A stretch of 64,000 bases of DNA from an uncultured cyanobacterium (GTDB lineage: Bacteria; Cyanobacteriota; Cyanobacteriia; PCC-6307; Cyanobiaceae). A model generated the notes under the pieces. The model did no database searches and had not been told where the DNA came from. It worked only from the letters and a program-made list of their open reading frames with translations. The position numbers were made by a program, and so were the translations under genes. The stretch is from the NCBI GenBank assembly GCA_903858015.1, contig CAIOGZ010000077.1, positions 1 through 64,000 of the forward strand, read 5' to 3'. This document shows positions 38,144-48,442 of the stretch, piece after piece (the stretch's first letter is position 1; every line of letters starts with the position of its first letter).

Positions 38144-39217
38144 TCAGACGGCCACAGCAGTCTTAGCGTCGAGCACACCCTTAGCATAGAGATTAGCGTA
38201 GTAGTTGATATCATGTTGCTTGATCTTACTGGCGTTGCCGGCTGCCCAAAACTGCTGGTAACGGTCGAGGCAGACCTGCTTCATGTACTGGCGGGCGGGT
38301 TTGTTGAAGTGGCGCGGGTCAAAGTTGGCCGGATCCTTGGCGGCGGCTTCCCTCACAGCGGCGGTGAAGGCCAGACGGTTGTCGGTGTCGATGTTGACCT
38401 TGCGGACGCCATTGCGGATGCCTTCTTGAATCTCTTCGACAGGCACCCCGTAGGTCTCGGGAATGGCGCCGCCGTATTTGTTGATCATATCGAGCCACTC
38501 CTGGGGCACCGAGGAGGAGCCATGCATCACCAAGTGGGTGTTGGGGATGGCCTTGTGGATCTCGGCGATACGGCTGATGGCCAGCACTTCACCGGTGGGT
38601 TTACGGGTGAACTTGTAGGCGCCGTGGCTAGTACCAATCGCAATCGCCAGCGCATCGACGTTGGTTTTGGCAACGAAGTCGGCGGCCTCAGCCGGATCGG
38701 TGAGCAGTTGGGAGTGGTCGAGGGCACCTTCAAAGCCATGGCCGTCTTCGGCTTCTCCCTTGCCGGTTTCGAGCGAACCGAGGCAGCCAAGCTCGCCTTC
38801 AACGCTGACGCCGATGGCGTGGGCTACATCCACCACTTCCTTGGTGACGCGAACGTTGTACTCGTAGGAGGCTGGTGTTTTGGCGTCCGCCTCCAGGGAG
38901 CCATCCATCATCACGGAGGTGAACCCGTTGGCGGCGGCACCGAAGCAGGTAGCAGGGCTGTTGCCGTGGTCCTGGTGCATCACCACCGGGATGTCGGGGT
39001 AGGTTTCCACCGCAGCCAAGATCAGGTGGCGCAGGAAACTTTCACCGGCATATTGTCTGGCACCCCGGGAAGCCTGCAGGATCACTGGGCTGTCGGTTTC
39101 ATGGGCCGCCTCCATGATCGACTGCACCTGCTCCAGATTGTTGACATTGAAAGCAGGGATGCCGTAGCCGTTTTCGGCGGCGTGGTCGAGCAGCAGCCGA
39201 AGCGGGACGAGCGCCAT
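38144..39217 (-). CDS. fba: Fructose-bisphosphate aldolase, class II
   Basis: 357 residues. It condenses DHAP with glyceraldehyde 3-phosphate or erythrose 4-phosphate in the Calvin cycle. Zinc ligands lie in [19 protein letters not shown] and [10 protein letters not shown]; catalytic Asp in HQDHG. The start [23 protein letters not shown] and the C-terminal cyanobacterial extension fit CbbA/Fba. A terminator follows immediately. Confidence 0.97.
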   Translation of the reverse strand: MALVPLRLLLDHAAENGYGIPAFNVNNLEQVQSIMEAAHETDSPVILQASRGARQYAGESFLRHLILAAVETYPDIPVVMHQDHGNSPATCFGAAANGFTSVMMDGSLEADAKTPASYEYNVRVTKEVVDVAHAIGVSVEGELGCLGSLETGKGEAEDGHGFEGALDHSQLLTDPAEAADFVAKTNVDALAIAIGTSHGAYKFTRKPTGEVLAISRIAEIHKAIPNTHLVMHGSSSVPQEWLDMINKYGGAIPETYGVPVEEIQEGIRNGVRKVNIDTDNRLAFTAAVREAAAKDPANFDPRHFNKPARQYMKQVCLDRYQQFWAAGNASKIKQHDINYYANLYAKGVLDAKTAVAV

Positions 39218-39283
39218 GGGAAACCTCGAGAATGGGGGAGAGTCGACGGCTGGCGGGATCCGCCGCCATGTCTAGCGGCGAGT

Positions 39284-40450
39284 CTAGGGGATGCCCCCCA
39301 GCTTCCAGCCGGCCACCGCTGCAGGTTGGCTGGCGTGGCGACGGGCCGCATCACAGAGCTCCTGACTGGCGACCGCTTCGGCCAGCCCTGGCAGCATCGG
39401 TCGGCCTGCTTGGATTGCCTCAGCCCACCAACCGATCAGGCGACGCACCGGAGCGATTCGCCCGTCTTCCCAGCTGCGCTCAAAGGCCAGGTCTGGATCA
39501 GCAGCCACTGGCCGCAGCGGTTCACCGGGCCTGGCCATCCACAGTTGGAAGCCATGGACATAATCGGCTTGGTTGGAGGAACCCAGCACCAAGCTGGCTT
39601 CACTGCCGTAAAGCTCCAGCCAGCAGCCCCGCCCAGCGCGGGTCACGGACGCCAGATTCAGTTGGGCCGGCACCGGGCGGCCATGGCTGTCATGCAGATC
39701 CAATTGGATTAAGGCGATGTCCTCGGCATCCACGGCGGCGGTGGGCTTGCCGCCAGCGGCGGCGGCCAACGGCCGCTCGCTGATCGCGGTGCTGAGCCGG
39801 GCCGCCTGCAACTGGCCAGGTCCCACAAGCCAGTGGAGAAGATCAAAGGCATGGCTGCCGAGGGCACCGAGCACGCCCCCACCTGCAGCCGCCTGGGAAT
39901 ACCAGCTCCAGGGACGGTTGGCGTCGGCGCGGCTGCTCATCAGCCAATCCAGTTTCACCAGCCAGGGTTCCCCTAGGACCCCCTGGGCCAGCAGGTTGGC
40001 TAGCTGCTGAAACAGGGGTACGGCCCGGTACTCAAAATCCACTGCCACGCAGCGATTGTTAGCGAGGGCGAGGCGCTGCAGATGTTCCACCTCGGAGGCG
40101 TTCAGGGCCACGGGCTTCTCCAGCAGCAGGTGCTTGCCCGCCTCCAGGGCTTGGCAGGCCAATGCAAAGCGCGGGGCAGGGGGGGTGGCAATGACCAGGG
40201 CCTCGACCCGGGGATCGGCCAGTAGGGCAGTGAAATCGGTGCTGCCGCGAAGCTCGGTGCTGCGGCAAGCCGCCTCAAGGCGCTCCTTGCGTGGATGCCA
40301 GAGGGCCACCGGTTCGGTGAGGGGACAGTCCCGCAGGGCTGGCCAATGGACCTTCTCGCCGAAGCCAAGGCCGGCAATCGCCACACCCAATGGCCGACTG
40401 GCAGGGTCAACCACGGTTAGATCCAGGCGAAGATCCATTGTTGGATCCAA
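39284..40450 (-). CDS. Gfo/Idh/MocA family oxidoreductase
   Basis: 388 residues (ATG at residue 5, 40438, also possible). The N-terminal Rossmann motif is GVAIAGLGFGEKVHWPAL; the catalytic-type EKPVALNASE motif is present (LLLEKPVAL). It is a NAD(P)-dependent sugar or polyol dehydrogenase; the substrate is unknown. Its N-terminus overlaps the end of the upstream hypothetical gene by 44 bp. Confidence 0.9.
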   Translation of the reverse strand: MDPTMDLRLDLTVVDPASRPLGVAIAGLGFGEKVHWPALRDCPLTEPVALWHPRKERLEAACRSTELRGSTDFTALLADPRVEALVIATPPAPRFALACQALEAGKHLLLEKPVALNASEVEHLQRLALANNRCVAVDFEYRAVPLFQQLANLLAQGVLGEPWLVKLDWLMSSRADANRPWSWYSQAAAGGGVLGALGSHAFDLLHWLVGPGQLQAARLSTAISERPLAAAAGGKPTAAVDAEDIALIQLDLHDSHGRPVPAQLNLASVTRAGRGCWLELYGSEASLVLGSSNQADYVHGFQLWMARPGEPLRPVAADPDLAFERSWEDGRIAPVRRLIGWWAEAIQAGRPMLPGLAEAVASQELCDAARRHASQPAAVAGWKLGGIP

Positions 40451-41012
40451 GGCTAATTCGTGGTTCTGATCCTCCTTGAGAAGGAGGGCTCACGTCCAGG
40501 CTGCCGGTTGCGGCGGGTTCGGCCGCCAGGCAGGCTTGCTGCAAGGTGGTGCTAGTTAGCGGATCGTGCTGGCTGTCCTGCCAGGCGGGTTTCCATTGGG
40601 GCAGGCCATTGATAGAGAGATCGCGATAGCGCGCCTGGGCGCAGTCGAGCTCCATCACATAGAGGGTTGCCAACGGTTGGTAGGTCTTGCTGGTGGTTTG
40701 CTGCTGCGATTGTGCCGATGGCGCTCCACTCGAATCGTCCTTGTTGCCTGGCCTGGCCGCAGGTTGAAACCGACTCAGCACCGTCAGCTTGCCGTGGCGA
40801 TCGCGCCGCAGGCTACCGGCATCCCACCATTGGCGGCCAGCCGCACTAGCGGGCACCTCCCGCCATTGCACCGGTGCGGCCGAGGCGGAGGCAAGCCCCA
40901 GCCGCTCCGCATGGGGCAGCGGCATTGGCGCAAGGTTAACCAGGAGGATCAGCAGGAGACCTAGGAGTGCCAGTGGAAGGGGCAGTGGCGCCCGGAGCGG
41001 AACCCTGCTCAT
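40407..41012 (-). CDS. Secreted/lipid-anchored hypothetical protein (surface-adhesin-E-like)
   Basis: 201 residues. A signal peptide ([21 protein letters not shown]) precedes a small beta domain: [35 protein letters not shown]. The spacing resembles the surface-adhesin protein E family. The C-terminal 30 residues are Ser/Gly-rich. It overlaps accD by 4 bp (ATGA) at its start and the oxidoreductase at its end, so the three are a tight operon. Confidence 0.8.
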   Translation of the reverse strand: MSRVPLRAPLPLPLALLGLLLILLVNLAPMPLPHAERLGLASASAAPVQWREVPASAAGRQWWDAGSLRRDRHGKLTVLSRFQPAARPGNKDDSSGAPSAQSQQQTTSKTYQPLATLYVMELDCAQARYRDLSINGLPQWKPAWQDSQHDPLTSTTLQQACLAAEPAATGSLDVSPPSQGGSEPRISLGSNNGSSPGSNRG

Positions 41013-41899
41013 GGGGCTACCGGCTGGCTTTGCCGCTGGGGGGCGTGCAGGCGCAGCAGGCTGGCAAGGGTGGAGCGCAGCTGGGGGCGGGGCACGATGG
41101 CATCGACAAATCCATGATCTTGGAGATATTCGGCTGTCTGGAAGTCGTCAGGGAGTTTCTCTCGCAGGGTCTGCTCGATCACGCGGCGACCAGCGAAGCC
41201 AATCAAGGCCTTGGGTTCAGCCAGGATTAGGTCGCCGAGCATGGCAAAGCTGGCGGTCACGCCGCCGGTGGTGGGATGGGTGAGCAGGGGGATGTACAGC
41301 AGTTCGGCATGGCGATGGCGTTCCAGGGCTCCGGAAATTTTGGCCATCTGCATCAGGCTCAGCAGCCCTTCCTGCATCCGGGCGCCGCCGGAGGCGCACA
41401 CGATCAGCACAGGCTGACGGCGGGCGGTGGCCTCCTCGATCAAGCGGGTGAGCTTTTCACCCACCACCGAGCCCATCGAGCCCCCCATGAAGCGGAAATC
41501 CATCACACCAAGCGCCAGCGGCAGGCCCTCAAGCCGGCATAACCCCGTGACGACCGCATCGCGGAGCCCAGTGCTCTGCTGACTATCGCGCAGGCGGTCG
41601 GCGTAGGAGCGGCGATCCTTGAAGGCGAGGGGATCGGTGGGGGAAAGGTCGCTGTCGATCCCCTCGAAGCTGCCCTCATCGGCAAGGAGGCGGATCCTTT
41701 CAGCACTATCAATTCGATGGTGGTAACCGCAGCCTTTGCAGACGTGGGCATTGGCCGTCAGGTCTTTTCGATAGACCACCAGGCCGCATTGGGGACACTT
41801 GCTCCAGAGGCCGTCCCCCTCATCGGGGTCGGGGCCCTGGCTGGAGCGCACCACCGGTGCGTTCTTGCGGCGATCGGCGAACCAGTCGAACAGGGACAT
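41009..41899 (-). CDS. accD: Acetyl-CoA carboxylase, carboxyltransferase beta subunit
   Basis: 296 residues from the ATG at 41899 ([12 protein letters not shown]), the usual AccD start; the frame stays open to 41944. The zinc ribbon is [16 protein letters not shown], followed by the carboxyltransferase core [21 protein letters not shown] and [11 protein letters not shown]. It combines with AccA to make malonyl-CoA for fatty acid synthesis. Confidence 0.97.
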   Translation of the reverse strand: MSLFDWFADRRKNAPVVRSSQGPDPDEGDGLWSKCPQCGLVVYRKDLTANAHVCKGCGYHHRIDSAERIRLLADEGSFEGIDSDLSPTDPLAFKDRRSYADRLRDSQQSTGLRDAVVTGLCRLEGLPLALGVMDFRFMGGSMGSVVGEKLTRLIEEATARRQPVLIVCASGGARMQEGLLSLMQMAKISGALERHRHAELLYIPLLTHPTTGGVTASFAMLGDLILAEPKALIGFAGRRVIEQTLREKLPDDFQTAEYLQDHGFVDAIVPRPQLRSTLASLLRLHAPQRQSQPVAP

Positions 41900-42026
41900 G
41901 GGCAAGAGGGTGGGCGACGCTGGGGCGCATGGGGTCCACGACACTCCCCATTAAAGTCTGCCGGCTTAAGCGCCAGGGCCGGATCTGCTCGGGCTGATTC
42001 GGTTGGTCTGATCTGGTCGGGCTGGC

Positions 42027-42878
42027 TCAGGGCTGGCCCAGAGCTGGAATCAGCAGTTGGATCCAGACTGCTGGTCCCGCTAGCCAGACCGCCAGGGTTC
42101 CTGACGCCAGGAACGGCCCGAAGGGAAAGGGCTGCTGGGGACCAAGTTTGCCCAGCAGACGGGCCAGCCCACCCACCAAGGCACCAGCCAGCACGGCGAG
42201 GGCCACCGCTACGGCAAGTCCGGTGGGTCCGAGCCAGGCTCCCATCAAGGCGGCCAACTTGGCATCCCCCAGCCCCAGGGCCGGCCTGCCAAAGGCCGAT
42301 TGGGCCAGGGCACTGACAGCCTCGAAACCGAGCAGGCCCAGGCCCGCCGCCAGCAGATGCTCCAGCAGCAGGCTTCGACCGGTGTTGGGATCCTGGAGAA
42401 AGCCCAGGATTGCCGTGGCAGCGATACCCACCACCACGCCCCAGCGGAGCATCGCTTCGGGCAGCCAGAGGTTGTCGAGATCGATCAGCACCATCGGCAG
42501 CAACCAGCTGGCCAGGATCCAGCCCGCCGCCACCAGGAGCAGGGGATTGGGGTGCATCCCCATCAGCTGCGGCCGGGCTAGGAATACCGCCACCCAGAGG
42601 CCAGCACAGAGGGATTCCACCAAGGGATAACGTGCTGAGATCGGCTGGTGGCAATGGCGGCAGCGCCCCCGCAGCACCAACCAGCCCAGCACCGGCAGAT
42701 TCTCGAACCAGGCCAGGGGTGTGCCGCAGCGGGGGCAGTGGCTGCCGGGCCATAACAGCGATTCCTGCCGGGGTAGGCGCCAGGCCACCACATTCAGGAA
42801 GCTGCCCACGCAGGCTCCGACCAGGGCCACGCTGGTGGCGAGCAGGGGCAGCAAGGCTGAAAGGGTTGGGGAAGCCAT
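42027..42878 (-). CDS. pilD: Type IV prepilin peptidase
   Basis: 283 residues. It cleaves and N-methylates prepilins, also needed for natural competence. Cysteines CPRCGTPLAW..CRHCHQ form the methylase-type zinc site, and the aspartyl protease residues are in VLIDLDNLWLP and LGLGDAKLAAL. Eight hydrophobic segments. The adjacent genes are accD and a hypothetical gene. Confidence 0.94.
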   Translation of the reverse strand: MASPTLSALLPLLATSVALVGACVGSFLNVVAWRLPRQESLLWPGSHCPRCGTPLAWFENLPVLGWLVLRGRCRHCHQPISARYPLVESLCAGLWVAVFLARPQLMGMHPNPLLLVAAGWILASWLLPMVLIDLDNLWLPEAMLRWGVVVGIAATAILGFLQDPNTGRSLLLEHLLAAGLGLLGFEAVSALAQSAFGRPALGLGDAKLAALMGAWLGPTGLAVAVALAVLAGALVGGLARLLGKLGPQQPFPFGPFLASGTLAVWLAGPAVWIQLLIPALGQP

Positions 42879-42907
42879 GGAACGGGAAGGGGCCGCTCGG
42901 AGGTCGC

Positions 42908-43384
42908 TCAGAGCGAAGAGCGGGATGGACCTGGACGGCTGGGCCTAGCGCGGCCGCTGCCCCGGTTGCGCAACCAGTCAATCGGCACGAATTGCTCTTC
43001 GGGCAACAGCACCGGCGGCTCGAACACCACCCGCCCTCCAGCCCCTGCTGCGTCCAACACGATGCCAGCCGGTTCGATCGCGCCTGGACAGGAGGAAAGA
43101 AACTGAAAGTAGATCTGGCGGGCCAGGCGCAACACCTCGGAGCTGTTGATCCGGTCCAGGCGCAGGCTTGGTCCGGCCCAGGCCAAACTTGCGCCTGCGG
43201 CCGCAGGGCCACCGCCCGATCGGATCAGAAAGGATGGACTGATCCGAGTAGGTTGGTTGGCCGGATCGCCGATCTGATCGGTGGCCGGATCGGGGGAGAT
43301 GTCGGCGCTGATGGCTCGGATGCAGCGGAACGACGCGGGCGGGCTAAACCGGTTCCGCTGGTCCGAGTGTAGGCCGGCGTTCAC
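42908..43384 (-). CDS. Conserved cyanobacterial hypothetical protein
   Basis: 158 residues, but the first 60 residues look unstructured and a later start is likely. The probable conserved core is RLARQIYFQFLSSCPGA, a beta segment AGIVLDAAG, and PEEQFVPIDWLRN. It sits between pilD and prk (45 bp gap). Function unknown. Confidence 0.6.
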   Translation of the reverse strand: MNAGLHSDQRNRFSPPASFRCIRAISADISPDPATDQIGDPANQPTRISPSFLIRSGGGPAAAGASLAWAGPSLRLDRINSSEVLRLARQIYFQFLSSCPGAIEPAGIVLDAAGAGGRVVFEPPVLLPEEQFVPIDWLRNRGSGRARPSRPGPSRSSL

Positions 43385-43429
43385 GATTCAGGGCTAGCGC
43401 GCAGTTGCCAGGCGGGGCAGATCCAAAAA

Positions 43430-44332
43430 TCAGGCCAGCCTCTTCTTCTCCTCGATCATGCGGTGGATGATCGGGGTGAGAATCAGCTCCATAGCGAAGC
43501 CCATCTTGCCGCCATTGACAACGATGCTGGTGGGGCTGGACATGAAGGAGTCGGGGATCATCGTGAGTAGGTAGGGGAAGTCGATGCCCCACTTTTCCCT
43601 GGCCCCTTTGCGGAAGTGGATGATCACGAACGACTCATCCGGACTGGGGATGGGGCGAATCATGAACGGGTTGGAGGTGTCTACGGTCGACACCCTTTGG
43701 AAGTTGATGTCGGTGCGGCTGAACTGTGGGCAGATGTGATTGATGTAGTCCGGCATCCGACGCAGGATCGTATCCACCGTGGCTTCTGCCGAATAGCCCC
43801 GTTCAGCGTTATCGCGGGCGATCTTCTGAATCCATTCCAGGTTCGTGATCGGCACGACACCGATCAGCAGATCCACCAGGGAGGCGACGTCTTGCTCCTG
43901 GGTGACGACGCCACCGTGGAGACCCTCGTAGAAGAGCAGATCTGTGCCGGTGGGAATCGGCTCCCAAGGGGTGAACTGGCCGGGTTCCAGGGTGGTAGCT
44001 AGCCGCTGGTTGTGGAAAGCGGCCTCCTCGAGGGAGTGGAGGTAGTAGCGCTTCTCGCCACCACCGGTTTCGCCGTAGGTCCTGAACAGCTCCTCGAGCT
44101 TGTCAAAGAGGTTGGCGCAGGGGCCAAAGTGGGAAAACTTTTTACCTTCGGCCACTGCCTGGGCCATGGCCTCCTTCATCGGGCCGCGCTCGTAGCGGTG
44201 ATAGCTATCCCCTTCGATCACCGCAGGCGTGATGCCTTCTCGATTGAAGATGTACTCGAAGGCCCGCTTGACGGTGCTGGTTCCTGCGCCGGAGGAACCG
44301 GTGACAGCCACGACCGGATAACGCTTCGACAT
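43430..44332 (-). CDS. prk: Phosphoribulokinase, class I (proteobacterial-like)
   Basis: 300 residues. It makes ribulose-1,5-bisphosphate from Ru5P and ATP, the CO2 acceptor of Rubisco. P-loop AVTGSSGAGTSTV, DSYHR and HFGP, with the motifs RRMPDYINHICPQFSRTDINFQRV and VVPGGK-like VVNGGKMGFAMELI. These match class I enzymes of Rhodobacter type, and the N-terminal regulatory cysteine pair of the plant/cyanobacterial class II form is absent. See the finding. Next to leuB, lpxD and proB. Confidence 0.95.
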   Translation of the reverse strand: MSKRYPVVAVTGSSGAGTSTVKRAFEYIFNREGITPAVIEGDSYHRYERGPMKEAMAQAVAEGKKFSHFGPCANLFDKLEELFRTYGETGGGEKRYYLHSLEEAAFHNQRLATTLEPGQFTPWEPIPTGTDLLFYEGLHGGVVTQEQDVASLVDLLIGVVPITNLEWIQKIARDNAERGYSAEATVDTILRRMPDYINHICPQFSRTDINFQRVSTVDTSNPFMIRPIPSPDESFVIIHFRKGAREKWGIDFPYLLTMIPDSFMSSPTSIVVNGGKMGFAMELILTPIIHRMIEEKKRLA

Positions 44333-44399
44333 CGAGCAGAGGGCGGGGATTGGTCTGAGAGTTTCGCAGATCGCCGGTCACGCCCTGTCCCGCCGGAGA

Positions 44400-44438
44400 C
44401 CCGCCGTCGCTTCGCTGGTGGCCCGCCGTCGCTTCGCC
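44400..44438. repeat. 16-bp direct repeat in the prk-leuB gap
   Basis: cccgccgtcgcttcgc occurs at 44400-44415 and again at 44422-44437, separated by 6 bp. It lies between leuB's stop and the prk start. Purpose unknown; could be a protein-binding element or slippage product. Confidence 0.6.
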
Positions 44439-44459
44439 AAGCGCCCAACCGAGGCCGAT

Positions 44460-45539
44460 TCAGCCCTCCAGCGCGGCTAGGAGCTGGTCTCCCATGGCGC
44501 CGCAGCCGAGCCTGGTGCAGCCCTCGGCCATCAGGTCTCCGGTGCGATAGCCGGCGGCCAGGGTGCGCTCCACGGCGGCCTCGAGCTCCGCAGCAGCGGC
44601 TTCCTGGCCCAGGCCCACCCGCAGCAGCATGGCGGCACTGAGCACCATGGCCATCGGATTGGCCCTGTCTTGGCCGGCAATGTCGGGGGCGGATCCGTGA
44701 ATGGGCTCGAACAGGCCTGGGCCCTTGGAGCCCAGGGAAGCGGAGGGGAGCATGCCAATCGAGCCGGTGAGCATGGCGGCCTCGTCGCTGAGGATGTCGC
44801 CGAACAGGTTGCTGGTGAGGATCACATCGAACTGGCGAGGTGCCCGCACCAGCTGCATGGCGGCGTTATCGACGTACATGTGGCTGAGCTCCACCGTCGG
44901 ATAGGCGGCGCCGATCGCTTCGACCCGCTCCCGCCAAAGCTGGCTCACATCGAGCACGTTGGCCTTGTCGACCGAGCAGAGCCGCCCACGGCGCTGCAGG
45001 GCCTGCTCAAAAGCGACCTGGGCGATGCGGTCGATTTCATAATCTGAATAAGCCATGGTGTTGAAGGCGCGCACCTGGCCATTGGCCTCCACCCGACCCT
45101 TGGGGTTGCCGAAATAAACGCCGCCGGTGAGTTCCCGCACCACCAGCAGATCCACCCCTTCGATCACTTCAGGCTTGAGGCTGCTGGCGTTGGCCAGGGC
45201 AGGCATGATTTTGACCGGCCGCAGGTTGGCGAAGAGTTCCAGGCCTGAGCGCAGCGCCAGCAATCCCGATTCAGGCCGTTGCGCCCTGGGCAGGCTGTCG
45301 TACTGAGGACTGCCGATCGCGGCCAACAGCACCGCCTCAGAATCGCGGCACGATTGGAGGGTGCTGCTGGGCAGGGGTTCGCCGCAGCTGTCGATGGCGG
45401 CCCCCCCCATCGGCTGCTCGTCATAGACAAGGCCAAACCCATGGCGGCGGCTCACCGCATCCAGCAGCTGCCTGGCCACCGCCATGATCTCCGGACCGAT
45501 GCCGTCGCCGGCGAGCAAGGTGATCCGGTGGCTGGTCAT
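44460..45539 (-). CDS. leuB: 3-isopropylmalate dehydrogenase
   Basis: 359 residues. It oxidises and decarboxylates 3-isopropylmalate in leucine synthesis. N-terminal [11 protein letters not shown], the substrate-binding [15 protein letters not shown], and the NAD site [20 protein letters not shown] are diagnostic. Lies between prk and lpxD. Confidence 0.97.
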   Translation of the reverse strand: MTSHRITLLAGDGIGPEIMAVARQLLDAVSRRHGFGLVYDEQPMGGAAIDSCGEPLPSSTLQSCRDSEAVLLAAIGSPQYDSLPRAQRPESGLLALRSGLELFANLRPVKIMPALANASSLKPEVIEGVDLLVVRELTGGVYFGNPKGRVEANGQVRAFNTMAYSDYEIDRIAQVAFEQALQRRGRLCSVDKANVLDVSQLWRERVEAIGAAYPTVELSHMYVDNAAMQLVRAPRQFDVILTSNLFGDILSDEAAMLTGSIGMLPSASLGSKGPGLFEPIHGSAPDIAGQDRANPMAMVLSAAMLLRVGLGQEAAAAELEAAVERTLAAGYRTGDLMAEGCTRLGCGAMGDQLLAALEG

Positions 45540-45654
45540 GGCAGGGGCGCTCCGGCGGCGATGGCAGGTGAGCTGGGGAGGCTAAGGCGACGCCAAGGCA
45601 AAAGCTGCGCTTCGGGATCGATCGGCTTGTCAACCCCGCCCCCTTGTTCAGCCG

Positions 45655-46701
45655 TCATTCATCGTTGCTGGCTTGGAGCTTGCGCAGGGTGCGCGCCATC
45701 TCGGGCAACTTGTTGAAGGCTGCCGAACAGCGCAGCCAGAGCCGATTGGGGATGGCTGGATAGCCGCTCACCACCTCACCTGCCGCCACTTCGCCGTGGA
45801 TGCCCGACTTAGAAGATGCAATCGCCCGATCGCCGATTTTAGCTCGGTTGGCCACTCCCACCTGACCCGCTAAAATCACTCCGTTGCCCAGCCTGGCTCC
45901 ACCAGCAATGCCCACTTGGGCTGCCAGCGCACAACCTTGACCGGTGACAACACCGTGGCCAACGTGAACGAGGTTGTCGATCTTGGTACCGGCACCGATA
46001 CGGGTTTCACCCACCGAGGGTCGATCAATCGTGGAGCCACAACCCACTTCGACCCCGTCTTCGAGCACCACCCGGCCGGTTTGGGGCATCTTTCGCCAGC
46101 CGCTGGCGGTGGGCACGAACCCAAAGCCCTCCGAGCCGATCACGGCGCCGGAATGGACAACGCAGCCCCGGCCGAACTGGCTGCCGGGGTGCAGCACGGC
46201 GTGGGCATGCACCTCACAGCCCTTGGCTAGCACAACATCGTGGTAGAGCACAGCGGCGGCGTGGAGAATCGAGCCCTCGCCGATCCGGCAGCCGGCACCG
46301 ACCACGGCATGGGGACCAATCGAAACCCCTGGGCCGATCTCGGCCGTGGCGTCGACCACAGCGCTGGGATGAATCCCGGGGGGAGGCAGTTGGCGCGGGT
46401 GCAGGATCTCCAAGGCTTCCGCGAACCCCAGACGTGGATCCAGCAGGGCGGCCCAGGCGATCCCGCGGTCCGTGGCCTGTTGTTGCAGTTGGGGATCCAG
46501 GGGGAGCAACACTGCGGCGGCGCGGGTGTCGCCTAGGGCTGTGGCTAAGTTGCTGTTGCCATCTAGGAAAGCGAGTTGACCAGCCACGGCCTGCTCGATC
46601 GACTGGGCACCCACCAGCTCAGGGTCTGAGCTCAGATCACGGGGGCTTGCCGCATCCAGCCCACTGAGCAGGTTGAGCAAGCTGCTGAAGCGCATGCGCA
46701 C
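45655..46701 (-). CDS. lpxD: UDP-3-O-(3-hydroxymyristoyl)glucosamine N-acyltransferase
   Basis: 348 residues. An N-terminal LpxD-type domain (about 1-100) is followed by a left-handed hexapeptide-repeat beta helix (I/L/V-G-x4 units from about 115 to 300) and a C-terminal helix. The catalytic histidine region reads [11 protein letters not shown]. It adds the second acyl chain in lipid A synthesis. Located between leuB and proB. Confidence 0.94.
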   Translation of the reverse strand: MRMRFSSLLNLLSGLDAASPRDLSSDPELVGAQSIEQAVAGQLAFLDGNSNLATALGDTRAAAVLLPLDPQLQQQATDRGIAWAALLDPRLGFAEALEILHPRQLPPPGIHPSAVVDATAEIGPGVSIGPHAVVGAGCRIGEGSILHAAAVLYHDVVLAKGCEVHAHAVLHPGSQFGRGCVVHSGAVIGSEGFGFVPTASGWRKMPQTGRVVLEDGVEVGCGSTIDRPSVGETRIGAGTKIDNLVHVGHGVVTGQGCALAAQVGIAGGARLGNGVILAGQVGVANRAKIGDRAIASSKSGIHGEVAAGEVVSGYPAIPNRLWLRCSAAFNKLPEMARTLRKLQASNDE

Positions 46702-46760
46702 GGGGCTGGTGGCCGGATCGTAGGCCCCTGGATGAGCCTCGCCTCCGCGGGCGCGGTGGG

Positions 46761-47924
46761 TTAGGGGTTTCGCTCTACCGCAGGCGTCAGCACGAACTGA
46801 TCGCGGTGGATCACCGCCTCCCCCACCGCCCCGAGGCGAAGGCGGCGTTCCTCGCTGCCTTGAGCCAGGATCTGTTGAAGTTCTTCGCTCCCCAGGGCGC
46901 TAAGACCACGGCCCAGTTCGCGGCCATCGAGCGCCAGCACCCGCACCGGCTGCTGGCGCTCGAAGTTGCCTTCAATGGCACAGATCCCCACCGCCAGAAG
47001 CGAGGCGCCACGGTGCACGAGGGCCTGCTCGGCCCCGGCATCAACCGTGACGCTGCCCATGGGCAAGACCGCGTGGGCCAGCCATCCTTTGCGGCCAGGC
47101 AAGGGAGAAGGGCTTGGTTCAAACAAGGTGCCCACCGGTTGGCCGCAGAGCAGGGCCTCGACGATCGCTGGATCGCGGCCATCGGCAAGCCTGACGCGAA
47201 CACCGCTGGTGGTGGCGATGCGGGCTGCGGTGATTTTGGTGCCCATGCCGCCGGTACCCCAGCGGCCGCCGCCGCCGGCGCCGCGGCCATAGCGTTCGAG
47301 CTCGGCTAGATCCCGTACCAGGTCGATCGGGCGGGCGTGGGGATCGGTGCGGGGATCGCCGGAGTAGAGGCGATCAATGTCGGTGAGTAGTACAAGTTCC
47401 TGGGCCTTGATCGCTACGGCCACCAGGGCGGAGAGGGTGTCGTTATCGCCGAAGCGAAGTTCGTCGGTGGCGAGGGTGTCGTTTTCATTCACGATCGGCA
47501 CCACCCCCCAGGCCAGCAGCTGCTCCAGGGTGCGGCAGGCGTTGTGGTACCGACGTCGGGAGGCCAGGTCACCGCGGGTGAGCAGCACCTGGGCCACCTG
47601 CAGGCCGCGGATTGCAAAAGCATCTTGGTAGAGCCCCATCAGCCGTCCCTGGCCGACTGCGGCGGCAGCCTGAAGGGCCACGACCTCGCTGGGGCGTCGC
47701 TCGATCGCCAGGGAAGTGCAGCCCAGGCCTACGGCACCGCTGGTAACCAGGGCGATCGCTTCGCCCCGCTGGCGGCAGCGGGCCAGGCTGGCGACCAGGT
47801 CGGTGATCACCGCAGCGGTGCTGCGGTCGGCCTGACCTCGAAGCAGGCTGGTGCCCACCTTGATCACCCGCCGAAGGGGGCCCGTGGCCGCCGACGGGCC
47901 TGCAGCGGCACCGGGGGAGGTCAT
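46761..47924 (-). CDS. proB: Glutamate 5-kinase
   Basis: 387 residues from the ATG at 47924, which overlaps the yqeG stop by 4 bp (ATGA). It makes gamma-glutamyl phosphate, the first step of proline synthesis. Amino acid kinase motifs [23 protein letters not shown] and [11 protein letters not shown] are present, plus a C-terminal PUA-like domain ([17 protein letters not shown]). Confidence 0.96.
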   Translation of the reverse strand: MTSPGAAAGPSAATGPLRRVIKVGTSLLRGQADRSTAAVITDLVASLARCRQRGEAIALVTSGAVGLGCTSLAIERRPSEVVALQAAAAVGQGRLMGLYQDAFAIRGLQVAQVLLTRGDLASRRRYHNACRTLEQLLAWGVVPIVNENDTLATDELRFGDNDTLSALVAVAIKAQELVLLTDIDRLYSGDPRTDPHARPIDLVRDLAELERYGRGAGGGGRWGTGGMGTKITAARIATTSGVRVRLADGRDPAIVEALLCGQPVGTLFEPSPSPLPGRKGWLAHAVLPMGSVTVDAGAEQALVHRGASLLAVGICAIEGNFERQQPVRVLALDGRELGRGLSALGSEELQQILAQGSEERRLRLGAVGEAVIHRDQFVLTPAVERNP

Positions 47925-48442
47925 CCTTCCACCATCGCTCCCAACCATCGCGAGATCCGTATTTCGAGGCTCTGCACTTGGTCATGGGAGCAGGGCGCAC
48001 CGTTAGGGTCAATCGGCCTAACCAGCACGGTGTAGAGCCCCAGGCGGTTGCCTGCCAGCACATCGGTGAATAAGCGGTCGCCTACCAGGGCAATCTGCTG
48101 GGGCGGAAGGCCGAGGTCGGCCACCACCCGCCGCAGGGCGCCCCGCCGCGGCTTGCCGGCCGCCGTGGTGAAAGGCACCCCTAATTGGGCTGCCACCCTG
48201 CCGATTCGACGTTGGGAGGGGTTATTGCTCAGAAGATGGAGCGGCATCAGGCTGGACGCCTGGCGCAGCCACTGCTCCGCGCTCGGAGGCAGCATGATGC
48301 TGCGCCTTGGCAGCAGGGTCCGGTCCACGTCTAAGACCAAGGCCCGGATCGGTCCTAGGGGCAGCTCCAGGAGATGCTGGAGCGGCAGATGGGCCAGGGT
48401 GGTTCCGGCTGTCCAATTCGGCGTGAGCAGGGCAGCCAGCAT
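47921..48442 (-). CDS. YqeG-family HAD phosphatase
   Basis: 173 residues. HAD IIIA motif I is LVLDVDRTLLPRR (DxDxT), motif II HLLSNNPSQ, motif IV LVGDRLFTDVLAGN. Similar to YqeG/PGP phosphatase-like proteins (possibly phosphatidylglycerophosphatase-like). Overlaps proB by 4 bp and DUF3727 by one base (TGATG), so translation is coupled through these genes. Confidence 0.9.
   Translation of the reverse strand: MLAALLTPNWTAGTTLAHLPLQHLLELPLGPIRALVLDVDRTLLPRRSIMLPPSAEQWLRQASSLMPLHLLSNNPSQRRIGRVAAQLGVPFTTAAGKPRRGALRRVVADLGLPPQQIALVGDRLFTDVLAGNRLGLYTVLVRPIDPNGAPCSHDQVQSLEIRISRWLGAMVEG

Noticed and set aside
38213-39712. Plus-strand open frame of about 499 codons across fba and the oxidoreductase
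   Set aside because: Both minus-strand genes carry clear catalytic motifs; this frame is Gly/Val/His-rich and matches no domain.
41758-43212. Minus-strand open frame of about 484 codons overlapping pilD
   Set aside because: It is out of frame with the accD and pilD motifs and Pro/Arg/Gly-rich, a product of GC-rich sequence.
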